From NCBI RefSeq assembly GCF_020921035.1, contig NC_063151.1, positions 34,416,934 through 34,480,933 on the forward strand: a stretch of DNA of 64,000 bases, read 5' to 3'. The first letter of the stretch is position 1, and the number at the start of each line of letters is the position of its first letter. The notes beneath the pieces are model-generated. The model was given only the letters and a program-made list of their open reading frames with translations. It was not told where the DNA came from and did not search any database. Of this stretch, positions 47,103-59,570 are shown piece by piece. The DNA comes from Rhodamnia argentea. Taxonomy: Eukaryota; Streptophyta; Magnoliopsida; Myrtales; Myrtaceae. The translations under genes and the position numbers were made by a program.

Positions 47103-47967
47103 GGCGCGCTCTCTCTCTCTCTCGATTCGGCAAGAAACGAAGCTCAGATAGACAGTAAAAGCTTCGGCGGTGAACAGTGTCGCCTTGCCTGGAGAGTCAA
47201 ACCCTTTGACTCTCGTGTCTGTCCGTGCCGCTTCAACATAAAGTCTGATAAATCCTAGAAAACTCTCTCAAAAGAAGTCAAATCGGTAATGCTAGTAAGG
47301 CCTAATTATGATTTCACTCTACTAAATCATTTGTATATTATTGGTGAAATTATTGTCGAAAGCAGCGACTAATTTTACAATGTTGTGACGGTATTATTAT
47401 ATTCATATACATGACTTCATAAATCGGGATAAAAACAAAAAATAAAAATTCTAAATAGAATCTAACGCGATGGATCTATTTTTAGTTCATATATAAGAAG
47501 CAAAATCATCTTTATTGTGGCAAATTGAAGAAAAACCATGTCATGACTGAATTTGTATTTTTGGCATGGACTTTTTTGACCAACCAAACCGATGAGAAGC
47601 TTCACATTTGACCTCCTGAACAGTGTCTTAGGGGGAATTGCAGATTTCAAACTCTTATCAAAACCGGTACAACCGGACTGGAGCTCATTTTTCGCGAGGA
47701 GATACGAATACAGGAAACCAAGAACATGAAAATCTAGCAATTCAAATTGGCGATCTGCCATTATTCGAAGAAACAGACCGGCTCATCTTCGCAAGTGAAA
47801 GCATTGAGTTCCCCTGACCACCTCAGTACAAGGGGCGAACATCAGTAACTGAGTAAACCTATAATAGGAGGAAAACGAATGCAAGCATTCCAGTTGGTAC
47901 ACAAAATCTTTCCTTGGTATCAAATCTGCAAGAAAGCACAATCTCTTGAGGACGAGAAGCTGCGAAC
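47103..47967. other. Region between GS1 and the TPR gene
   Basis: Both flanking genes are on the minus strand. A CT-rich leader (47109-47126) precedes the TPR start codon. The rest serves as GS1 3' flank and TPR promoter. No gene seen. Confidence 0.5.
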
Positions 47968-48591
47968 TCATGGCTTCCACAGGATGGTGGTCTCCGCAAT
48001 CATGGAAGTGACCACATACGGGTCCATGTTGGAAGCAGGCCTTCTGTCCTCAAAATAGCCTTTTCCAGCTTTCTCCGTGTCTCGGCCAACTCGAATGGAT
48101 GCACCACGGTCAGCAACTCCCTGTACAACAGTAAATAGGAGCGCAACGTTACAAGGATTCTGTTACCTAAATTGCCAAAAGCACCTAGAGATCACACACA
48201 TCGAGAAATACATCTGTTTATACGTCGTCCTTAAATAAAAATCTATCATTATCAATGGCATCTTTGCCATCTATCTGTCGCAAAGATGTATAATACGCTA
48301 TTAACAAAACAACTGCTGCAGTTCCAAAAAAGGTCCTTTCCCCCTTTCTCCTGTTTTTAACTTTACCCATTTGAAAGTGTTGATATCAGCTGTCTCGTGA
48401 CGGCCAGTGAGACGGCGCTCATTGCCTTCACCATATGCCGCAATGTGCTCCATGTGCCTCCGTCCAAGCTTCTCAATTGCTTTCTTAATGACCTCATATC
48501 CTCCATCGCTTCTCGTGGACTTGGTACTGCGGTATAATCACATAGAATTAGGATGTTAGGCGCACAAAGCAGAGAAGGGCACACTGCACAT

Positions 48592-48622
<31 letters not shown>

Positions 48623-51469
48623 AACAATTATCCGCGGAAGCATATAAAGATGAACTTTTACCTGTAGTTAGTGTGAGCACCTGCTCCATTCCAATCACCC
48701 TAGAAGGGATAAGTGCAATGAGAGGAAAGCAAATGAGTCGTACAAAGTTGAAATATTTCCAAAGTAGATATTACCGAGATGAAGACTAAAATATGAAGGA
48801 AGATTGACTAACCTGAATAGGCTTGGGGTCGAAGGAAAGGACCACTCCAGCTATCTCCGTTATCCTCTGTTTACAGATAGGCATGTCAACATTAACTAAC
48901 GAAACACAAGAAGCAGCAGAACCTTCGAATGTTGAAGTACCTCCAAAATGTAACGGGCGATCCACAATTCATCTGCAGCTGAAATTCCCACGGATGGACC
49001 AACTTGAAATTCCCACTATAATAAAGGTGGGAAATTATTTGCATGTTTAATTAATAAATGTAACTGCAAAGTTTCACATAATAAAAGTCGTTATGTAAAT
49101 CTTTTTACCCCAGATCTAGTCGCTTACCTGGCCAGGCATCACTTCGCCGTTTATACCACTCACGTTAACGCCAGCATACAAGCAAGCCTTATAATGAGCG
49201 TCTACGATATCTCTGCCAAATGCTTTATCAGCGCCAACACCACAGTAGTAGGGTCCCTGAAGCATCATAGCAGAAGTCCAAAATCACATAGCCAGCACAA
49301 GCAACGGGCAACTACCTTTGGTTTTAGCAAAGACAAAAGTTAGTAAAAAGGTTACAGTTGAGCCTCAACAATCAAACTCTCGTACTCAAGAAAAGGAATG
49401 TGCATCCCACTCCTGATGAGAGAGGAAAAAAAAAAAAGGAAGAAAAGAGCAGATTCTTCACACACTTAATTAACCCTGATCATGCTGAAAAATATGATTG
49501 ACCGCAAACAAGACAGCTCTCCTTGATTCCACTTTGCATTCTATCAATAGTTCTCGTGGGAGAATAGTTCCGATCCAAAGCTAATAGAGTGGCTAAGGAG
49601 AGTGCCAAGCTAAGACCATTCACCAACAACCATATTCAGTTTTATGGCTGTTGACTTTACAAGGTATAAATTGCGGTACCTGGGGACCAGGAAAGCCACC
49701 AACAGGCCACCCTAGAGGCCATTTAACATCCTTCTGCAATAGGGTGTATTCTTGCTCAAGTCCATACCTATTTTCCACGAGATTGAAATTTGACCATAAG
49801 TTTGAATGGAAGGAAAAGAGGTAATTGTAAACCAACAAACTATTAAAGAAAGGATTGGGGCATTGAAAAGATACCAGGGCTCTTCGGCATCAACAGCAGG
49901 GTGGCTGAAGATCTTGGCAGCAGCACACCTCTTATTTGTGGGAATTGGTTCTCCCCCAGGAGTGTAGGCATCACACATTACCTAAAAACCAATTGGGATT
50001 TTAGACAGCGATTGAAGGACGCAATGAATGTAATACCCAAGGGAAAAAGGAAAAAAAAAAAGACAAGGATGCAAATCGCATCATGTATAGTGAAGGGGAG
50101 AAAACTCACAAAAATGTTGTTGCCCCCTCTGAAAGGATCCTTGAAAATTGCTTGAGGACTGTTTGATCATATTCCCAAACATAAGACAGACCATGTCAAT
50201 TCAAGCACCAATAATCGACGATTTTGCAAGAGAAATTGCCAACATATGACTAAACGAAGTGCTAAAAATTGAGCAGGAAGAGGATAAAGCAGAAAACTCA
50301 CTATAAAATCACTTCACTGTCCTCTCCAGGAGCCTGCTTTGTGCTGGAACCATCATAGTTCCACTTAGGAAGCTTTGAAGGATCATTAACAGGACCAGAG
50401 AGAGTCTATATCATAAAAAGTAGCTAAAGTTAAGCAGAGCGTGTGCGGTGAAGATTATCAACAAGAGTAGACACTTGTTCTCTCATCAACTACTTGTGCA
50501 CGGAGTAACTAACCCTTGCTTTGCTCCTCATGTCCATCCCGGATCCCCCAATCCTAATTCAATCAAACGATACACATGATAAAAATTAGCATAGCAGAAG
50601 GCATCCTCTAATCTCAGGGTTTAAACCAAAATAGCATGTATCAGTTGAATAAATTTAATGGAAGCTAAAAAAAAATTAAACCAAGTAGGATGCCAGAATC
50701 CTCAGATATAAGGCCAGAGAATGCACGAGAAGGATAGAAGGAAAAAAATAGTAACATGGGAAAGACATTGATGTCTGACAAACAATCCCAAGAGTAAGAA
50801 CTTAAAAACATGCCCGGAAAGCGTAAAAAAATGACAAATCTGTGAACGGATAATTCCAGCAGAATTGATACCTTCTATTAAACAGATCCATCAAAGGCAA
50901 TTGTAAGTGAAGCCTCGCATAAAAAAAGTTCGAACTGGCACAACATAGGAAAGACTCCATTTCCATGCTTAAGTTTCGAAGGATAAAATGAAAGAAACGA
51001 CGTTTCTATACCTCAGAGAGTGAAAAGAAACAAGCATTCTCACGTGATGAAACCAAAACGAACGACCACAAACTTCAAATAAGAATCCATGAGCACTGAT
51101 CACAAACTGGAAGCAACTTCTATGAGACTTCTTACACACAGACCGTAAGACCGACATGAGCGATCACGGCAAAACTTGGGGACGAAAAGCGTCCCCAAAA
51201 AAAAAGCCAAGAATCCAATTTCAGCAGCTTCCCCTTCTTTTTCCATCCACAAACCAAAAGGGGTCCGCGAGATCACAAACGAGCAACACACTGACAAAGT
51301 CTAGACCCCGAACCAGAGACACACTCGGAGCATAAACAAGGAAAGGCGGCATTTTTACACGAGAAAAGTCGAGGGTGGGACTGAGAATGGCTGACCATAT
51401 GTACTCGGCGATGATCTTGTTGGTGCAGTCGGAGAGGTTGAGGTTGATGAGATCCGAGAGCAGCGACAT
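47968..51469 (-). CDS. GLN1: Cytosolic glutamine synthetase, GS1
   Basis: Makes glutamine from glutamate, ammonium and ATP in the cytosol; plant GS1 is a decamer. Twelve exons, minus strand: 51469-51396, 50553-50514, 50405-50302, 50158-50110, 49981-49875, 49767-49680, 49256-49128, 49015-48941, 48866-48813, 48699-48662, 48526-48367, 48120-47968. They total 1071 nt (356 aa), exactly the usual GS1 length. Hallmarks are [62 protein letters not shown] and [20 protein letters not shown]. It ends ILWKP, without the C-terminal extension of plastidic GS2, and lacks a transit peptide. All introns are GT-AG. Which GLN1 paralogue it is cannot be told from this window. Confidence 0.96.
48597..48618. repeat. 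Short GA microsatellite in a GS1 intron
   Basis: (GA)n run of about 20 bases in intron 10, between exons 10 and 11. Confidence 0.8.
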
Positions 51470-51573
51470 CTTCACGAACACTCCAAATCCGAAACGACAC
51501 GAAACTCAACTCGCGCTCTCTTCGACCGTTTTACGGGGGATGTGAGTGAGAATGGAGGCGAGAGCCAGGTTCC

Positions 51574-51583
51574 TTTATATAGC
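51574..51583 (-). promoter_or_regulatory. GS1 TATA box
   Basis: On the minus strand CTATATAAAG lies 105 bases before the GS1 start codon, preceded by GCGCGCG. Spacing is right for a 5' leader of about 70-80 bases. No other TATA-like site lies closer. Confidence 0.65.
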
Positions 51584-51604
51584 GCGCGCCAGGCAAAACT
51601 GGAC

Positions 51605-52652
51605 TTGAACTTGGTCCAGCTTTCCCACTAAAATAAGCAAATGGAAATTAATTTCGGCTTTGTAGTTTAATGCAATTGCTTTAAAATTGTCTTTTTCTAT
51701 GGAAAAGATTAATTTTTTATTTCATTGCTTTTTAATTGAATGGGATTTTTGGGCTTGAGTAAAGTTATTAAATTGCTTCGTCTAAATTCTAGGACGTAAA
51801 ATTCGAGATATTTCCTGGAATAAAGGAAAAAAAAATATTTTCTCTCAACTTAAAGGATGATGGTGGAGAAAGTAGACTCTACATCATCTTCGGATGGCTA
51901 TCATCGGTAAGATCGTATAGTAGCATTCCGTGTCCGGAGTTAATTATTTTAGCTTCGGTTCCTATGTCGTCGATTTGTGCTTCGCACAGTATTTTTAAAC
52001 CAACTTGTCGGCGACGTAACCCTAATTTAAAGACACTATGCGAAGCAATGGTCGATTGAACTAGCTCCACCTTTCCCACTAAAATAATCAAATGGAAATT
52101 AATTTCGGCTTTGTAGTTTAATGCCATTGCTTTAAAATTTTCTTTTTGTATGGAAAAGATTAATTTTTTATTTCATTGCTTTTTAATTGGATGGAATTCT
52201 TGGACTTGAGTAAAGTTATTAAACCGCTTCGTCTAAACCCCGGAACGTAAAATTCAGGATATTCCCTAGAATGAAGGAAAAAAAATATTTTCTCTCAACT
52301 TAAAAGGTGATGGTGGGGAAGGTAAAATCCACATCATCTTCGGATGGCTATTATCGGATAGGGCTGTATAGTAGCGTCCCGCATCCGGAGTGAAGTTTTG
52401 GAGCTTTGGCTCCTACGTCGTCGACTTGTGCTTTACACGGTATTTTTGAACCGACTTATCGGCGACGTAACCCTAATTTAAAGATACTATGCGAAGCACA
52501 AGTCGACTGAACTCGCTTAAGCTTTCCCACTAAAATAATCAAATGGAAATTAATTTCGGCTTTGTAGTTTAATGCAATTGCTTTAAAATTTTCTTTTTTT
52601 ATGGAAAAAGATTAATCTTTTATTTCGTTGCTTTTTAATTGGATGGGATTCT
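51605..52652. repeat. 451-bp tandem repeat array, about 2.3 copies
   Basis: Copies begin with 'TTTCCCACTAAAATAA' at 51621, 52072 and 52523, both intervals exactly 451 bp. Each carries the same order of phrases: GGAAATTAATTTCGGCTTTG, TTTCATTGCTTTTTAATTG, ATTTTCTCTCAACTTAAA, CATCATCTTCGGATGGCTAT, CGGCGACGTAACCCTAATTT. The third copy stops near 52652. Copies differ at scattered positions, so the duplication is not brand new. No coding potential. It starts about 20 bp upstream of the GS1 TATA box. Confidence 0.9.
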
Positions 52653-52830
52653 AGAGGCTGTTTCTGGGAATGGTGGGGCGGGAGACCGGACCACTGGCGA
52701 GGACGATGGCTACCACAAGATTCTATTCAGATTCCATGATGTAGAAGTGTCTTCTGTTTACCGGGTAACTGCTGATCCGGTGAGAGATGTAGCCCTTGAA
52801 CTTGGGCAAAGGATCACACGCGTGTCTTGA
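52639..52830 (+). other. 63-codon open frame of unknown meaning
   Basis: Just past the array, a GC-richer frame reads GDRTTGEDDGYHKILFRFHD and ends RITRVS. It looks coding in composition but matches no family I know, and lacks a promoter or partner exon. It may be an exon relic. Confidence 0.2.
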
Positions 52831-54536
52831 CATTGAAGCGCACGCGCGATTATTATTAACTTAAATGAGGACAATGAAAATACCGAACGGTTTAACTGCA
52901 ACGAGCCTTCCAGATTAATCGATAGGTAGAAAAAAAACTACATGTGAGTAAAAAGCACATAAATCTCGTAGTCAGTGTCATGCCCTATATTTAACTCATC
53001 GAGATTGTCCGCTATGGCCCTTCCCATATCTAGTCTCACGTTTTTATTTTTTATCGTACAAGTTGGAGAGTGCTCTCACCTGAGTACGCTTAACTTTAGA
53101 GTTCCAAAGCTAAGCATTGTCATTGCGTCAAAAGGTGTCTCTATGAATTAATATCGGTTTTCACGTATGTATTTCGGAATCGCTATCTCCCTATTCGGGT
53201 GCATTGTTCGGTTCATTCTTATTATCTTTGCCATCCAAGAAGTCTGTCAAGAGCCGTTCCTTGCCCAGACCCTCTAACCCCGGAGATCACTCCCCGCCCT
53301 CGTCGGATCGGGCAACGTGGAATATTTCGACAACAGAGAAAATTCAAACCAGTGCCGCTATCAAACACGGTCTAAAAGTCTAGGAAGCCATTTTGAAGTC
53401 CATCGTTGGAAACAAAATTTTGAGTGGGGGAGGAAACGAAAAGGATGGTGAAAGTTTGGTGTTTTTGCAGGAAATTGCGGAGCTCGGGCTATGGATTCGT
53501 AGTTGACATGGAAGCATGTGCTAAAGTCACCTCTACATTGACATGTTGGTTTTGGCTTTAGTGATGACTGGGTAAGGTAGGATGCTTGGTGCAGGATGCC
53601 CTTCTAGAGATAATGCCTCATCTTTGCTCCTAATTTAGTTGTTTTTTTTTTCTTTTTTTTGTTGACCATCCAATGGCTCGCGCAATCCACTTGCCAGATT
53701 GGGGGTCGGATCTTAATATTCTAGGTTAGATGGTTATAATTTCAGACATTGCGGGCTTGCAAGGGGGAAGTCGCTTCGCACGGGCAATGTCCATGTCGAT
53801 GCTGCTTTTTCCGATCAAAACAGTCGCTCAACTGATACGCGCGTTCCGCTTCGTTCTTCGAACCGTTGGTCCGGTTCAGACCACCCGCATTTCAAGTATT
53901 TCTTTTTTCTGTTTTTTTTGGTCGAATGAACATTTCATTCGTATCTGCAAAAAAAAAAAAAAGTGGAATATCGCATTTTAATTGCTCCAGATAACAAAAT
54001 GAATCATCGGCACAAAGATAAGAGGTCGCGTACTTAAAAGGTAAATGTACTACCTTGTCAAATCAAAATCGATTGTTGATTACCACATCCGTCTTTTATA
54101 ATAAGCGCACACCGATATCTTCGTCTGTTGCTGCGGCTTTGCCTTTCGGTGATGCGTGCTTAGGTTCGGCATGCTTAAAACACCATCGTTATGCAGAATA
54201 AAAAATGAGCACATATATGATAGTGAAAGTGAAACCTTCACGAAACTCTTCCGATCTCCTTTGAAACCGGACTTGTACGCTATCGAAATACGAGGAAAGC
54301 GAAACCTCGAAAACACGCACCAAGAGATTGGAAGATTGTCAAAAAAAAAAAAACGGAAGAGCATTTCGCTTTTGAGGAACGCGAATTCTTGTGCTTCAAT
54401 GTTCACTAATATGTGTGAGGCAATGAAGATTATTGCATTCAATATCAATCGATTGCCGACCGTGGGTGTACTAATAAAAGCTACGAATGGAATTCAAATC
54501 ACGAGTCTCCACTATATTTAACAATAGATTGAAAGA
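52831..54536. other. Repeat-rich intergenic region
   Basis: Holds a 5S-rRNA-like fragment (53067-53106), T-rich runs (53641-53661), and at about 54132-54172 a dispersed motif (GGCTTTGCCTTTCGG...TAGGTTCGGC) that recurs near 57148-57183. No gene seen. Confidence 0.4.
53067..53106 (-). repeat. 5S rRNA-derived fragment
   Basis: On the plus strand, TGCTCTCACCTGAGTACGCT followed by TAACTTTAGAGTTCC parallels the complement of plant 5S rRNA around its internal control region (CTCTCGCCCAAGCACGCTTAACTTCGGAGTTC by family knowledge). Substitutions are several. Such pieces occur in Cassandra-type TRIM elements, but I could not find LTR pairs here. Confidence 0.35.
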
Positions 54537-55290
54537 TTGTCCAAAAAATTAACAACATATTGTACTTTTATCGATTCAGTTATAAACTTTTTAACAGTGT
54601 TGATCGAGTCTTAAACATTTTTATGTTTTACCAATTGAATCTATTCGGCCAACTTTGGCCGGAAATCTACAACGTGAACGACGGCTGTCCTACGTCGGCG
54701 TTAAAGTGAACAATTTATATAATATTTTCGAAATTTGTTTTTTTTTTAACAGTTGTGGCCGGCGAGATCATCGCTGACCATCGCCGGGCCGACATGACCT
54801 CAGGGCTACGGTCAGAGTCTCTCTGAATCATCCAATGGACGACACGAAGCGTTATTTAAGCCGCGCAAATGTCGTCGTTCGTGTTAACCGAATTACCCAC
54901 ATTTGCCGACGTTAGGATTACTCCATCTCCCACGTCGAGCTGTCCAGACGTCATCCACTTTTGCAATTCCTTCTTCTTCTTCTTCTTCTTCACTTTTGCC
55001 CCCCTCGAGAAAAGTAGGCTGAATGGGAAATTACGCGCGGACCACACGGCACAAACGGTTAAATGTGGGCTGCAGCTGCTGCGTCATCAAGCGACCAACC
55101 AGGTGGATCTTATCTCGTTCTGCGTCGGGGCTGATGAAAAGCGATCGGAGGATCGCACGGGAAATCGAAGTGTTCACGGGACTTTCGCTTTGACCAAAAG
55201 GGGAAATTTCAAAAAAGTGAATCGATGAGAAGTGACGATGCAATGCCCTTTTAGAAATATCACGATGCCCACTATGAAAAATTATCAAGG
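54537..55290. other. Intergenic with one half of an inverted-repeat element
   Basis: 54537-54740 carries the same type of arm ('CGATTCAGTTATAAAC', 'AATTGAATCTATTCGGCCAA', 'ACGTGAACGACGGC') seen at 56455-56640. A CTT microsatellite lies at 54969-54991. No gene seen. Confidence 0.4.
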
Positions 55291-55835
55291 GAGTCTTAAA
55301 ATTATTATATTTATATCAATTCAGTCTTAAATTTTATAACTTGGCCAATTTAATTCTAAATTTTGTCGACGTTTTGCCTATTTAGCCCTTCTGAATAATT
55401 TTGGAAGGAAAACACTGGCGTGAACAATATTTTTTTCATTTTTTTTTGTTTAAATTTTATGAGTTTTTGCTTTTCGTTTTTCCTTTTTCTTCTGTTCTTT
55501 TTTCGCTATCCCGGATCCGGGCGATGGGTCCAGCAAGGGCTTCGCAGCCCTCGCTCAATTGCCGACAAGCTTCGACGAACCTTGACGGCCACGGTGAAAG
55601 GACGAAAAGAAAAATAGATAAATAGTTTGAAAAATTAAAAATAAAAATTGTCCACGTCAACGTCGGTCATGCCACGTAGGACGGTTGGAGTCTACGTCGG
55701 TGATTTTCGACCAAAACCGATCGGACGTATTTAATTGGCAAAGCTTTAAAATATTTAAGACTTTTTTTTTTTGTCTAAATACTTAAGACCGAATTGACAT
55801 AAATATAATAGATTTAAGATTTTTTTTTATGACTC
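55291..55835. mobile_element. Non-autonomous DNA element with GAGTC termini
   Basis: The left arm starts GAGTCTTAAAATTATTATAT then TTATATCAATTCAGTCTTAA. The reverse complement of the right arm reads GAGTCATAAAA, then TCTTAAATCTATTATATTTA and TGTCAATTCGGTCTTAAG. The arms pair over about 60 bp with mismatches. The core at 55510-55610 is GC-rich (GGGTCCAGCAAGGGCTTCGC). No transposase and no clear target duplication. Confidence 0.5.
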
Positions 55836-56298
55836 ATGCTTCCGTTTATAGTCAAATTATATCCTTTTTTTTTTGTCGATTTTATTATTTTTTGTTGGCT
55901 TAGTAGCTGAAGAGTCTCTTAAACGCCACAAAGGTCGCAAAAGGGGGTCGCTAGAATATCTCGAGAGGGCAAGTCCAACTCCAACATTGGAACGCGGGTC
56001 GCTCGATTTCATTAATACACTGCTTAGGGACAGCAAATTGCTAATTTATCTAATGTCGCGAGCTCTTAATCTCGACGAAAGATCACTTTTGATTATTTCA
56101 AAGTCAGCCCCCGGCTGATTCGCGGCGTCTGGTCTTGGCATCACATTCCCTGTATTCCCCTCGAGAAAAAAATGATCGATGTCGACTAATTAATCATCGC
56201 TCAAAGCTAAAGTCATGCCTTTGAAAAAACGTGAAGCAAGACGTAACGGTTGGGGGAAGCGTGATGCGATCTGAGTTATTAATTGGGGATTAGATCTC
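55836..56298. other. Intergenic, no gene recognised
   Basis: No gene, repeat or RNA recognised. Confidence 0.4.

Positions 56299-56353
<55 letters not shown>
56299..56353. repeat. (CT)n microsatellite
   Basis: Near-perfect CT dinucleotide run of about 53 bp. Confidence 0.95.
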
Positions 56354-56358
<5 letters not shown>

Positions 56359-59300
56359 GACCACATTTATATTGAAAGACGTATTTTGTAAAACTTTAGT
56401 CTAGACAACACTAGCGCTCTCTAACTTTTGACGGTTTTTCCTAAACGAGCGATTAATGCTATCGTATGCAAACTTTGAGAAGATCATCCAAAAAGTCATA
56501 AACCTACCGTATAGCTGCCGATTCAGTTATGAACTTTTCGATTGTGGCAATTTAGTTATAAATATTTTGACGATTTATCAATATAGTCTTTCTGGACAAT
56601 TTAAGTTGGAAATCACTAGCATGGATGCCAATCATCCGATAGGGTACGGTCGTCTTTGACATAGACAATTTTTACAATTCTTTTTCTATATTTTTATTAA
56701 TTGCTTGTGTGTAATTTGGACTTGAGGACAGTAATCCCAATTAGATAACAGCTTCTTAACTTGTACCCCGAATAGGCGTGGGATATTACCGTGTCTTAAA
56801 TGGCACGATAATAGATGTCTTAGCCCTTAAATTAATAAGCAAGTGCAATGCTTCTCCTAGGAAAGTGCTCTTGATATTTTTCCGAACAATAAATTTTCAC
56901 TCATCACCAAAACAATACATGAAAGGGTCCATAAGAAATTTCAAAAATCACCGCAACAAAACAAGCCGATAGACCTGCAAAACAAACCAAATCCACAAAT
57001 CTAAGGTATGTCATCAAAGCATGAACGGCAGAGATAAGCACATGCTCTTGAAGAGATACGAGATTGCATCCAAGCAAAAGGATCAGCGGTCGATTACCGA
57101 ATGAGACATCTTTATCGGTGACAAGCAAATGCCGAGATATCAATATGGCTTTGCCTTTCGGCAGTGTGTGTCTAGGTTCGGCGTCTCCAATGCCATCACC
57201 ATATGAAAACAACAAAAAAACATGTTGAATAAGCTTAAATCCAACACTTGTAAGAGCAAGCCCTTTGGCAAGTGTGACACACCGAAACTTCTAACGAAAA
57301 CATATTGAACGAGCATAGACATTGGAGCTACCATGAACATCATTGAAACTAGAGGCAGAGTGCTTTAGAACTCCTAGATAAAAAACTAGATCGGGAGAGA
57401 AAAGCCACAATCTAAAATCAGAAAAATAGAGCAAGAAACAAGAGAAAATAAAAGGAAAAACAACCAAAGAGGGAGTAGAGGGAGACATCTAGGTCAAATC
57501 CCTCTCCTCCAGAAATTGAAGAATTGAAGAAAGGATGAATTATGAGGAGGGAAGTGCTCTTGTTAAACGAATGTTATCGTTGGCGATCCTCTCTCGACAT
57601 GAATACCTTGGAGCCCTATTCTTTCGGAAGTCAATGTCGAGAGAAATGGCTTACTTGTTTCTACAATTGAACAATCCCCTGTTAGCATGCTCGAGATCAT
57701 CAACCCTAGCCGACTTTAAGATTGTTAGGATTCACAAAATGTAAAAGAGAAGTAGAAAAACTATTTTACAATCAGAAAGAGAAAAATCACGATATCATAC
57801 TAAATGATTTTTTCGCTATTAGTGTCGAGTAACAATTAACAAGAGATATTGCCTCAATAAATAATGGGAGCTTAGGGCATACAAAGTCACGGTGCAAATC
57901 ACATGTATACCCTTAATAATTCATTCTTCCATTAGCTTTGACATACTCTATCATACTCCGCAATAATGTATCTAGAGAGCGTAAATAACTCCACACGAAA
58001 ACTATTCCGGAGAGTTGGGTCGAGTAAAACCCTCAAGGGAGGGCTGAAACATAAGAAAGAGTCGACGGCACAACACCAAGGCATGGTGTGCTATCTCTTC
58101 ATTCACCATCACCCCATCGGATCGACGTCGGATTGCATCGAATTCATTCTTTTTGAACTAGATACGGGTAAGTTGTAGAATATAATCGTCTCAACAAAGC
58201 TCGTCCATCCGCTCACATGTCGCTAGCAAAGTCCTTGATCGAGGACGACCAAACCATTTTATGCTCTATTGTACACCGAAGGTTCTTGTCCCCGGCTTAG
58301 TTCGGGCCAAGTTGAGGTTGCTTTTGAACTAGTGGCCACTATTTCTCGAACATGTTTGATACCTTCGAGATGATACAGCATCTAAGTGGAGTCCATCGTA
58401 GGACTATTGGACAAGAGGTTCTTTATCTCACGAGCCGTGCCGTATCGTGACGGCATCTCTCGTGTTTCTGGATGGATTCCCCGTAGACTCGCAAAATAAG
58501 TCCTCTCCCCGGATTGAGAGCGGCTCGTGCCCTGAATTATTGGGGGTGGATGAATCGACTGAAACCTGACTCGGCACCCACCAGTCGAACGCGGATTTGT
58601 GGTTAGACGAAATCCCGACGTGCTACGCGGTCGTGGACTCGGGTCGGGTATCTCTATCTTCTCAAAGAATCGAAGCAATCGATATCGTGTCGGTAAGTCA
58701 AGTGAAGATGGAGCCAGACAGACTCTTTCGCTTGGTGGGGCCGAGACGCTCTTCATCGAACCATTAATTTTCAATTGGAAGTCGCTAAACCGATAGTCCG
58801 ACAAGATTTGTCGGTTATTTCTAACCACACGATCTCCCGATCAATGAATGCTTTATGCAAAATACGTAGTAATGATATGTGGATCCATGGTTGAGATTAT
58901 ACTGTCCCCGACAAAGATTGTCAGAAATCATTTTCCATTTTAATTTACTGGATAGAATAGATTCTGTTTGCATGGACTTGGTGGATTCTAGGATGAGGAC
59001 AACTTAATGGATAGGAAACCAACAATTGTGGTGCAAATGCCCCTCACCTTCTCTCGGTGCAAATCAGAGTATCAATTCCATGGTTCTATGGTGCGGTAGT
59101 GGCAGAAAAAGAAGAAATCCCCCAACGGCGAATTTGAGTTTAGGCCCACGATAACTTATTATTGTGTACAAATTGTTGGGAATTAGGCAAGTAGTTCGGG
59201 ATCTGAACATGGGATGCTTCCCGAGCATGGGTAGGACATGTCTTTGGAAAGAAGGGTTCAAGAGGTCGTTCCTGATATTTTCCTAGTATGTGTTGGGAAA

Positions 59301-59570
59301 AATGAGATTACTCAGCCGGACAAACGGATCCATGTATTATCAAAGATCACTATTTGACTCTGTAGCTTGGTAGATCTATACTATTAGCGAAAATTTACAT
59401 ATCATTTAAAAAGTTCATTTGCCTGTTGACTCAGAGATAGAGAGCCCATATCAGTCAGCAATTTTTTACGGCGTTGAATTTATGTCGGTTTTATAATCGG
59501 ATTTAGTTCACGAATGGACATTGATCATTTCTAAAAAGTACGGTGAGTTTTTCAAATTAGATTAAAAAAA
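56354..59570. other. Repeat-rich intergenic region
   Basis: Contains an arm of the inverted-repeat family (56455-56640) and a dispersed motif near 57148-57183. A 148-codon minus-strand frame (58382-58828) has protein-like composition but no domain that I recognise. It may belong to a degraded retroelement. No gene called. Confidence 0.4.

Noticed and set aside
58382-58828. 148-codon minus-strand frame in spacer
   Set aside because: No recognisable domain, no splice or promoter context, and surrounded by repeats.
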